This document shows positions 26,576 through 34,127 of a stretch of DNA of 64,000 nt, piece after piece (within the stretch, counting starts at the first letter, position 1; each line of letters starts with the position of its first letter). The stretch covers positions 1 to 64,000 of the forward strand of contig NZ_CP049248.1 in NCBI RefSeq assembly GCF_011046895.1, read 5' to 3'. Source of the stretch: Rhizobium rhizoryzae (GTDB taxonomy: Bacteria > Pseudomonadota > Alphaproteobacteria > Rhizobiales > Rhizobiaceae). A program made the translations under genes and the position numbers. The notes beneath the pieces are model-generated. The model did not search any database. It was not told where the DNA came from and was given only the letters and a program-made list of their open reading frames with translations.

Positions 26576-28952
26576 GGGTCTCTCCTACTTCAACTCCGTC
26601 ACCAACAATGGCGCGAACCTGAACGCGATCGGTAACCTGGCTACGCAGCCTGAGTACCTGAACCGCTTCACTGGCCAGTCCAATGTTCAGATCATCAACT
26701 CGATCTACCAGTCGCTGTTCGGCCGCGATGCTGACGTAACGGGTCTGACGTTCTTCTCGAACGCTTTGGCCGCTGGTCGTCTGACGATCAACACGATTGC
26801 AATCAACATTCTGGACGGCGCAACGGGCTCTGACCTGACGACCGTCAACAACAAGATTGCTGCTGCAAACCTGTTCACGGCTTCTCTGGACACCGGTCCG
26901 GAAATCGTTGGTTACTCCGGTACGGCTGCTGGCGACGCTGGCCGCGCCTTTATCGCTGGCGTGACGACCACTGTTCCGACGCAGGCTGCTGTCGATCTGG
27001 CCATTGCCAACATCGTCAACAACCCGGCTCCGTCGACCACGACGGCCCTGACGACCGGCGTAGACAACTTCCCGGGCACAGCTGGCAACGACCTGTTCAC
27101 CGGCTTGAAGGCTGCTGCGAACGCGACCCTCACGTCTGCAGACACCATCAACGGTGGCGCTGGTACCGATACACTGAACATCACCGTCAGCGAAGCTGGT
27201 GACGTTCTGGCTGGCGCACAGGTCTCCAACATCGAAGTTGTTGGCATCCGTGCAATCGCTAACACGGCCAACGAACTCAGCGCGACAGGCCTGACGAACG
27301 TCGTCCTGACGGGCACCAACACAAGCACCACTGCCCTGACGAACCTTGCCAATGGTGCAACGGTGACCGTAGGCTCTGGTGCCAACCTGACTGGTGCAAT
27401 CACTGCTGGTTACGTTGCTGCTGCGACGACTGCCAATATTGCTTATGCAGGCGGCACATCTGGCGACCTGACTGCAAACGGCGCTACTGCTTTCACAACT
27501 GCTAACATCACATCCACGGGTGCAGCGAACACTGCTGCCAACATCAATGTGGGTGCCGCAACCACCATCAATATCAATGCAACGACAAACTTCACTGCTA
27601 CGTCGATTGCAACGACAGGCACGAACTCGACGCTGAAGGTTTCCGGCGCAGCTGAAGCTGTCAACGTTGGCGCGCTCGACTCTGACCTGCGCACGATTGA
27701 TGCTTCTGGCCTCACCGCAGGTGGCCTGACGGCAACGCTTTCCAACGCTGCACAGGTTGTGACCGGTGGCGCTGGCAACGACGTCATCAGCACGGGTGGC
27801 CAGGGACTCCTGACCGGCTCCGTAAACGCTGGCGCTGGCACGGCTGACCGTCTCGTTCTGACGGCAACCGCTGACCTCGACACCGCTGCAAAGGGCGCAA
27901 AGTACACCAACTTTGAAGTTCTGCAGGTTTCAGATAACACCTCTGGTAACCTGGACAACATCGCTGGTATCACGGCTATCCGCATTAACGATAGCAACAA
28001 TGCTGGCGGTACGGCTGTTACCAACCTGACGGCAGCACAGGCTGGCGCAATCACGGTTCTTGCTGGTAACGCGACCGGTGCGATCACCATCGGTGTCAAG
28101 GGTGCAGAAGGCGTTGGCCAGATCGACACAGTGAAGATCGACGCTAACGACGGTGCAGCAACTGTTGGTACGATTGCCCTTGGCAAGATCGCTATGGCCG
28201 GCGTTGAAAACCTCGAGTTGACCGCAACTGAGAACATTTCAATCACTGACCTCACAGCCTCTCCGGCTCTATCCAGCATCGTTCTGAAGGGCGCAGGCAC
28301 GATCGGCATCACCACTGAAGCTCTGGCAACAGTGAATGCTCACATTGATGGTTCCGCTGCAACCGGTGTGCAGACGATCGATGCAACCAACTTTGCAACG
28401 AACGGCATCAAGATCACCACTGGTTCCGCAGCTGACGTGATCACCGGTTCTGGCCAGGCTGACAACATCACTGCCGGCGCAGGTAACGACACTGTAAACG
28501 GTGGTGCAGGTAACGACACCATCCTCGGTGGCGATGGCAACGACGGGATCACCGGTGGCGCTGGCGCTGACACGCTGACGGGTGGCGCAGGTGTTGACAC
28601 ATTCGTTTACACGACTCTGGCACACTCTCTCGTAGCTGGTGCAGACCGTATCACCGATTTTGTCGCCGGTACGGACAAGATCGACGTGACAACTGTTCCT
28701 GCTGCTATTTTGCAGGGTACAGCCTACACGGCAGCTGGCACGGGCACGCTTGCAACTGACATCGCGACAGCTCTTACGGCTGGCGGCGGTACCCTTGCAG
28801 CAGACGGTGCAGCAGTCGTCACGATCACTGGTACAGGCGCTGGTACCTACCTGATCCTGAACAACGGCACTGCAGGTTACGTGGCTGCTGACGACGCTGT
28901 CGTCAACATCACTGGCCTGACGGGCACGCTCACAGTCTCCGACTTCGTCTAA
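26520..28952 (+). CDS. Large RTX adhesin with N-terminal DUF4214 (module 2)
   Basis: An 810-residue Cys-free protein rich in Ala, Thr, Gly and Asn. Residues 1-160 carry two DUF4214 repeats nearly identical to adhesin 1. The middle is a long beta-rich region. Residues about 635-690 hold a run of calcium-binding RTX nonapeptides (GGAGNDTVNG, GGDGNDGITG, GGAGADTLTG). The end, ITGLTGTLTVSDFV, fits an uncleaved type I secretion signal. It has a strong ribosome binding site (GAGAGGAATT) and a strong terminator at 28972. Codons favour GCT, GGT and ACG-type choices more than its neighbours, as in very highly expressed genes. Likely a major surface-layer or biofilm protein. Confidence 0.88.
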   Translation: MATIQGVYLALFGRPADPTGLSYFNSVTNNGANLNAIGNLATQPEYLNRFTGQSNVQIINSIYQSLFGRDADVTGLTFFSNALAAGRLTINTIAINILDGATGSDLTTVNNKIAAANLFTASLDTGPEIVGYSGTAAGDAGRAFIAGVTTTVPTQAAVDLAIANIVNNPAPSTTTALTTGVDNFPGTAGNDLFTGLKAAANATLTSADTINGGAGTDTLNITVSEAGDVLAGAQVSNIEVVGIRAIANTANELSATGLTNVVLTGTNTSTTALTNLANGATVTVGSGANLTGAITAGYVAAATTANIAYAGGTSGDLTANGATAFTTANITSTGAANTAANINVGAATTININATTNFTATSIATTGTNSTLKVSGAAEAVNVGALDSDLRTIDASGLTAGGLTATLSNAAQVVTGGAGNDVISTGGQGLLTGSVNAGAGTADRLVLTATADLDTAAKGAKYTNFEVLQVSDNTSGNLDNIAGITAIRINDSNNAGGTAVTNLTAAQAGAITVLAGNATGAITIGVKGAEGVGQIDTVKIDANDGAATVGTIALGKIAMAGVENLELTATENISITDLTASPALSSIVLKGAGTIGITTEALATVNAHIDGSAATGVQTIDATNFATNGIKITTGSAADVITGSGQADNITAGAGNDTVNGGAGNDTILGGDGNDGITGGAGADTLTGGAGVDTFVYTTLAHSLVAGADRITDFVAGTDKIDVTTVPAAILQGTAYTAAGTGTLATDIATALTAGGGTLAADGAAVVTITGTGAGTYLILNNGTAGYVAADDAVVNITGLTGTLTVSDFV

Positions 28953-28971
28953 GACTTGCAAATCGAAAATG

Positions 28972-29008
28972 AACGGGGAGAGCTAAGCTCTCCCCGTTTC
29001 TGTTTTTA
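28972..29008 (+). terminator. Rho-independent terminator of adhesin 2
   Basis: AACGGGGAGAGC / GCTCTCCCCGTT form a perfect 12-base stem with a three-base loop, followed by TCTGTTTTT. Confidence 0.92.
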
Positions 29009-29033
29009 TGGCTCAATTCGCCAGATAAAGGTT

Positions 29034-29045
29034 GAAATATATTTC
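29034..29045. promoter_or_regulatory. AT palindrome upstream of methyltransferase
   Basis: GAAATATATTTC is a perfect 12-base palindrome upstream of the methyltransferase gene. A close relative (TGAAATATATATCA) lies upstream of the metalloprotease gene at about 30744. Confidence 0.35.
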
Positions 29046-29125
29046 GAATTGGAATGAGGATAAGCTATCCATAGAATTTCATGACTAGACTAGAGATCAT
29101 CTTTTTAGGGAACACCTCAATTAAA

Positions 29126-30664
29126 ATGACATCATCGCAATGGTCCTCCGGCTACGTCACCGACATTACCTATACGCACGGCTATTATAACGAGCTGAAC
29201 ATTCAGCGCGCGCGGCTTGCTCTCATCCACGCAGGTTATGCTGCGCCGGACATCATGAATGCCTGCGAACTGGGTTTTGGCCAGGGCATCAGCATTGCCA
29301 TGCATGCGGCGGCGACGGAGGCCCGTTGGGCCGGAACGGATTTCAACCCTACCCAGGCTTTGCATGCGCAGGGGCTTGCTCGCGCCGCAGGCGCCGATGC
29401 AGATTTGTCTGATCACGCCTTTGCCGAGTTTTGCGGACGGGAGGATCTGCCAGAGTTCGATTTCATCGGCCTTCACGGTATCTGGACCTGGATTTCCGAT
29501 GAGAACCGCGCAGTGATCGTGGATTTCGTCCGTCGCAAGCTGAAGGTCGGCGGCATTCTCTACATCAGCTACAACACCCAGCCCGGCTGGGCGGCGGCGG
29601 CCCCCTTGCGCCATCTGATGACAGAAATTGGCGCCAACCTCATTTCACCCGCTGGCGGCAGCACGGCCCGGGTCGAGGGTGCGCTGGACTTCGTCGACAG
29701 GATTTTTGCGACCAATCCCAACTATCTCAAGGCCAATCCTGCTATCAAGGAGCGCTTCGAGGGTATCAAGAAGCAAGGCCGTTCCTACCTCGCGCATGAA
29801 TATTTCAATCGTGACTGGCATCCCATGTATGTGGCGGACATGGCCCGCTGGCTTGGCTCCGCAAAGATGAGTTTCGCGGCCTCCGCCCATCTGCCGGACA
29901 GTGTCGACAACATCAACCTGACGCCCGAACAGCAGGCTCTGCTGAAAGACATTCCGGACCCCATCCTGCGTGAAACCGTGCGCGATTACTGCATGAACCA
30001 GCAGTTCCGGCGCGATCTCTGGGTCAAGGGTGCGCGTCGCCTCACCCCGCTTGAGAAGGTGGAGGCCTTGCAGACGCTTCGCTTCATTCTCACCATGCCA
30101 CGCGTTAAAGTGCCGATGTCGGTTGCCGGTGCTTTGGGTGGCGCCGGTCTGTCCGAGGCGGTCTGTACGCCACTGCTCGATCTGATGGCGGACTTCAAGA
30201 TCCGCAGCATTGCAGAGATCGAGGTTGCATTGAAGGGAGTGGTCAATTTCGACCAGCTGGTTCAGGCAACCATTCTGTTGACCTCTCTCGGTGCCCTTGC
30301 TCCCGTGCAGGATGCAGCCACGATCTCCAAGGCCAGGAAGCGGACCGAAAAGCTGAACCTGCACCTGATGGCAAGCGCTCGCAGCAGCGGCGACATTGCC
30401 TATCTCGCCTCACCGGTCACCGGCGGCGGCATTCAGGTAACTCGGTTCAATCAGCTGTTTTGCTTCGCCCTTAAACAGGGCCGCAAGACGCCGGCAGACT
30501 GGGTGAACTTCGTCTATCAATGGCTGACCGCCCAAGGTCAAAGGCTATTGAAAGAAGGCCGTATTCTGGAAACGGAAGAGGAAAATCGCGCTGAACTGTT
30601 GCGCCAGGCTGAAGAGTTCAACGCGGGTCTGCTGCCGGTGCTGAAAGCGTTAGAGATTGCGTAG
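29126..30664 (+). CDS. SAM-dependent methyltransferase with regulatory domain (PKMT-like)
   Basis: A 512-residue protein with an N-terminal class I methyltransferase domain (SAM motif MNACELGFGQGIS) and a central methyltransferase regulatory domain (about residues 215-310), then a C-terminal helical part. The same layout is found in Rickettsia protein-lysine methyltransferases that modify the outer membrane protein OmpB. The start at 29126 (MTSSQWSSGYVTDITYTHGYY) matches the family N-terminus; the upstream ATG at 29081 adds 15 residues. It follows the RTX adhesin gene and precedes the RTX protease gene, all on the plus strand. Methylation of a secreted surface protein before export is a reasonable inference. 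Confidence 0.8.
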   Translation: MTSSQWSSGYVTDITYTHGYYNELNIQRARLALIHAGYAAPDIMNACELGFGQGISIAMHAAATEARWAGTDFNPTQALHAQGLARAAGADADLSDHAFAEFCGREDLPEFDFIGLHGIWTWISDENRAVIVDFVRRKLKVGGILYISYNTQPGWAAAAPLRHLMTEIGANLISPAGGSTARVEGALDFVDRIFATNPNYLKANPAIKERFEGIKKQGRSYLAHEYFNRDWHPMYVADMARWLGSAKMSFAASAHLPDSVDNINLTPEQQALLKDIPDPILRETVRDYCMNQQFRRDLWVKGARRLTPLEKVEALQTLRFILTMPRVKVPMSVAGALGGAGLSEAVCTPLLDLMADFKIRSIAEIEVALKGVVNFDQLVQATILLTSLGALAPVQDAATISKARKRTEKLNLHLMASARSSGDIAYLASPVTGGGIQVTRFNQLFCFALKQGRKTPADWVNFVYQWLTAQGQRLLKEGRILETEEENRAELLRQAEEFNAGLLPVLKALEIA

Positions 30665-30773
30665 CCGATACAACAACCGCCGCAACAGCTATTCCCATGG
30701 TTAATACAAGGTATTATTATCCCTTAAATTCCACCTAATAAACTGAAATATATATCAAATTTTATTCAGTACT

Positions 30774-30798
30774 GTCCGTTTTATCAACAGAAACGGAC
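30774..30798 (+). promoter_or_regulatory. Hairpin over the ribosome binding region
   Basis: GTCCGTTT (30774-30781) pairs with AAACGGAC (30791-30798) around a nine-base loop. The 3' arm covers part of GGACGG, the best candidate ribosome binding site for the ATG at 30810. It could restrain translation or serve as an operator. Confidence 0.35.
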
Positions 30799-30809
30799 GG
30801 TACAAAGTC

Positions 30810-32795
30810 ATGGCAAGTGTTGTTGCAAATAGTGCTACAGGGTCTGCAGTCATCGACAACCTTCTGACTTCGGCCCGGTGGGCGGGTAACAGCATCACCT
30901 TTGGCTTCACGACATCGGCCAGCCAGTACAGCACTTCTTACGGTTATGGAGAAACCACCAAAGGTTTTCAGGCCCTGACGAGCACGCAGGCTTCCGCAGC
31001 GCGTGACGCTCTCTCCAGCTGGGCCGAGCTGATCAATCTGAAGATTACTGAAACATCCGGCTCAGCAGCGGTCATCAAGATCGCCGCATCTTCTGTTCCC
31101 GCAACCGCCTGGGCCTATACCCCCGGTACCAGCACAGAAGCCGGAGACGTGTGGATGGGGACGTCGAAGAACTATTATAACAACCCCGTCGATGGAAACT
31201 ATGCCAAGTTGACCATCCTGCATGAGATTGGCCATGCCCTTGGTCTTAATCATCCTCATCAACCGGTCATTGGTTCTGGGGGAAGCGGCTATATTGCAGA
31301 CGATGGTACCGGCAATGCAGTCTGCCCCTGCTGCGGCGGCATGATCCATGGTGAAGGCGTCGGCTTCGAAGCATCGGCAGGTGCGGCACCACAAGCCGGT
31401 GCTGGAAGCACTCTCGATTTCGGCACCAATGGCACTTACAGCGCGATCGATGCCATGGCCTACACGGTCATGAGCTACTCCTCCTATGCCGGTGATGGTC
31501 GTGGAGGCTATACCAATGGCACCTGGGATTATGCCCAGTCTCCCATGATCCGCGACATTGCAACGATCCAGCATCTTTACGGTGCCAATTACGAAACACG
31601 GGCCGGCAACACCGCTTATTCCTGGAGTGCCACGACAGGCGAAAAGTTCATCAACGGGATTGGACAGGGCGCACCAGGCGGCAACAAGGTATTCGAAACC
31701 ATCTGGGATGGCGGCGGCCGCGATACGATTGATCTTTCCAACTATGCAAGCAAGCTGACGATTGATCTCGCTCCCGGCGGCTGGATCAATTTCGGCAACT
31801 CCCAGGTCGCCAACCTCGGTGCAGGGCAGACTGCTCCCGGCAACGTCGCCATGTCCCTGCTCTTTGAGGGCGATCAGCGTTCGCTCATCGAAAACGCTAT
31901 CGGTGGTTCGGGCAACGATCTGATCAATGGCAATGTTGCCGATAACGCTCTGATTGGTGGCGCAGGCGATGACCGGATCGAAGGGATTAGCGGCCACAAC
32001 ATTCTGGCGGGCGGCACCATCGGGAACGAGCTTTCCTATCTCGGTCTCGATCGCGGCGCCTATATCTCATTTGCTCCCTCCATCAACGGCAATGACGGCA
32101 ATGACACGCTCGTCGGCGGTTCCGGCAACGATATCTTCGTCGTTCAGACAGGCAATGACACCGTGCAGGGCAATGGCGGCATCAATACACTTGTGCTGGA
32201 CACGACGCTGGCAGCCCTGAAGATTGCCGGTTCTGTGACGAACTTCGTCGTCGGCTACGGCGACTTCAAGATCACCACCAGCGATATTGATTTCCTGGCA
32301 ACAAAGGATGGCATCTTTGCCGTTGCCGGTTCGGATGCAGGCGTGGACTCAGCCAAGGCAGCCGCTTTGCGCCAGGACATCACGCTCGTCTACAATGCAG
32401 GCCTCGACCGCGCCATCGATACGTCGGGCCTCGCCTACTGGTCCAATATGCTCAGCAATGGTGGTTCGCTGCGCGATCTTGCAAACGGCATCATCAGCGC
32501 CGATGAGTTTGCCAAGCTGTTCGGAAATCCAAAGAGCATGAGCGATACAGCTTTTGTCGAAGTTCTCTACAAGAACGTTCTGGATCGTGCTGGTGAAGCA
32601 GGCGGCATCGGATACTGGGTCAATACGCTCGCCAGCGGCACGAACAGCCGTGCAGATGTTCTGGTCGGCTTCTCCCTCAGCGCCGAAAACAAGACGGCCG
32701 TCGCATCGCACAGCAATGGTCAGGCAGATGCAACGACACCGAGCGTCGACCTGGTGGCCGTCACGCAAGACCATTGGCAGGGAATGTGGGCCTGA
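30810..32795 (+). CDS. Serralysin-type RTX metalloprotease with DUF4214
   Basis: A 661-residue M10 peptidase. The zinc motif is HEIGHALGLNHPH at 138-150, with the Met-turn YTVMSYSSYAG about 100 residues later and the serralysin C-cap region (MIRDIATIQHLYGAN). RTX repeats follow (GGSGNDLING, GGAGDDRIEG, GGSGNDIFVV). The C-terminal 150 residues are two DUF4214 repeats (VYNAGLDRAIDTSGL, LYKNVLDRAGEAGGI). No signal peptide, as usual for type I substrates. Odd feature: a cysteine cluster V-CPCCGG at 172-176 just after the zinc motif; RTX exoproteins normally avoid cysteine. Likely exported through the exporter at 52026 and active on surface or extracellular proteins. Confidence 0.9.
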   Translation: MASVVANSATGSAVIDNLLTSARWAGNSITFGFTTSASQYSTSYGYGETTKGFQALTSTQASAARDALSSWAELINLKITETSGSAAVIKIAASSVPATAWAYTPGTSTEAGDVWMGTSKNYYNNPVDGNYAKLTILHEIGHALGLNHPHQPVIGSGGSGYIADDGTGNAVCPCCGGMIHGEGVGFEASAGAAPQAGAGSTLDFGTNGTYSAIDAMAYTVMSYSSYAGDGRGGYTNGTWDYAQSPMIRDIATIQHLYGANYETRAGNTAYSWSATTGEKFINGIGQGAPGGNKVFETIWDGGGRDTIDLSNYASKLTIDLAPGGWINFGNSQVANLGAGQTAPGNVAMSLLFEGDQRSLIENAIGGSGNDLINGNVADNALIGGAGDDRIEGISGHNILAGGTIGNELSYLGLDRGAYISFAPSINGNDGNDTLVGGSGNDIFVVQTGNDTVQGNGGINTLVLDTTLAALKIAGSVTNFVVGYGDFKITTSDIDFLATKDGIFAVAGSDAGVDSAKAAALRQDITLVYNAGLDRAIDTSGLAYWSNMLSNGGSLRDLANGIISADEFAKLFGNPKSMSDTAFVEVLYKNVLDRAGEAGGIGYWVNTLASGTNSRADVLVGFSLSAENKTAVASHSNGQADATTPSVDLVAVTQDHWQGMWA

Positions 32796-32844
32796 TTGAA
32801 CGCGGGACGCATGTAGCATCCCGTCCTGTTCAGTCCGCTCTCAC

Positions 32845-33807
32845 TTAAGGCGAAAGCAGATCCGGCTGCATCGTCGTCAGGCCGACGGTTTCGACCGCAA
32901 TTTCTGAATAGGATGCCGAAGGCCAGGTAAGATCCGAAGCTGAAGATTCATGCGAGAGGAATTCCATCAGCGGCGATTTTGATGTCTGTCCGGCCAGTGC
33001 AATTGTCACGACCTGTGAACCTGTGTTTCCGGCAGCATCCGTCGCAGTGATTGTAAAGCTCGCAACTTCCTTGTCACTGAGATAGCCGGACTTTTGCAGG
33101 CTGATAGCACCCGTGTTCCGGTCTATCGAAAAGGCCGCAGCATCCTGACCGGAAATCCCCCAGGTATTGAACTCGATATTGTTGATTGTCGCAGCCTTGA
33201 GGATCATGGATCCCGTCGTCGGTTCCGCAGACAGTTTTACAAGATCAGAAGAGGTGAAAACGAGAACGACCTTTTCTCCGTCGAAAGGCTTTTGTCCTTC
33301 ATTCTGCGAAAGCTTGAGAATGATCTCGTCAATCGTGGCGGCGTTGGGTTGTTTGGCTGCTGTGACTCCTGAGAGGAGATTACGACCAACGAGCGCGGCC
33401 GAGCTACCTGCATAGGATTGCTGCTCCAGTGGCAGATCAAGGCTTCCGGTGAATAGATCCGCAGCAGCAAGCTTGGAATTTGCCATGGACAGGTCACTGC
33501 CCTGGGCACCATCCAGCATGGCGACAGCGAGCGTGGTTCGATCGTAATGGCCAGATTGCAGTTGCGAGAGCCAGTAGTTCAACCCTGCCGTTTCGGGTGC
33601 ACGCCCGAACACGGTCTGATACAGCAAGGCAACGGCACCCTTGTCAGAAAGACCGGAATAACGAGCCTGAAATTCACTCTGTGCGGATAATGCCGAGAGA
33701 CCACTCCAATCGCTGCCGCCCTTTGTCACCATGGACAGATAGGCAAGCCCCGCAGGGTCCGCCGGTCTGCCAAAGAGCGCAACAAAAACGCCTTGTACCG
33801 TTGCCAA
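32845..33807 (-). CDS. Short DUF4214 protein with cadherin-like domain
   Basis: A 320-residue Cys-free protein. Residues 1-160 are DUF4214 repeats (MATVQGVFVALFGRPADPAG, TVFGRAPETAGLNYW) of the same family as the two adhesins. Residues about 165-270 resemble a cadherin-like or Ig-like domain with the typical DRNTGAISL and FTITATDAAGNTGSQ strings. It has no RTX repeats. It converges on the metalloprotease gene. Probably a secreted or surface-associated protein; the truncated length relative to the other two suggests a minor or accessory component. Confidence 0.82.
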   Translation of the reverse strand: MATVQGVFVALFGRPADPAGLAYLSMVTKGGSDWSGLSALSAQSEFQARYSGLSDKGAVALLYQTVFGRAPETAGLNYWLSQLQSGHYDRTTLAVAMLDGAQGSDLSMANSKLAAADLFTGSLDLPLEQQSYAGSSAALVGRNLLSGVTAAKQPNAATIDEIILKLSQNEGQKPFDGEKVVLVFTSSDLVKLSAEPTTGSMILKAATINNIEFNTWGISGQDAAAFSIDRNTGAISLQKSGYLSDKEVASFTITATDAAGNTGSQVVTIALAGQTSKSPLMEFLSHESSASDLTWPSASYSEIAVETVGLTTMQPDLLSP

Positions 33808-34127
33808 GAGAGAAATTCCTTGTCCGCAGTTGTATCTGGACTGTCAGGATCTCTCATGCCACGCAATGGCATTGTTAACCAAAGGTAAACTTTTCAAATG
33901 GTTAACCACGCTAGAGTAAAGTGAAATTTCAATCAGCCCGTTTCGCTGACAGATCCTCAGTTGGGATAACTGCTGGCACACATCTTGCGAAAATGGTTTC
34001 AACGCCACAGCGTAGGCATTCTGCGGGCGTAAAGACGCTCATCGGCCTGCGAAAACCGTTCCATAGCCGCCTGCGATAGGGTAGAGCCCCTTAGCGAACC
34101 ATGATTGACTGCAGGAGCTGACGGGCA
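33808..34127. promoter_or_regulatory. Divergent regulatory gap with repeated palindromes
   Basis: The gap separates the short DUF4214 gene (minus) and the methyltransferase-glycosyltransferase operon (plus). TTGTTAACCA (33872-33881) and the perfect palindrome TGGTTAACCA (33899-33908) are 27 bases apart start to start, and the perfect palindrome TGAAATTTCA lies at 33922-33931. This could be a tandem operator for both genes. No strong -35/-10 pair was placed. Confidence 0.4.
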
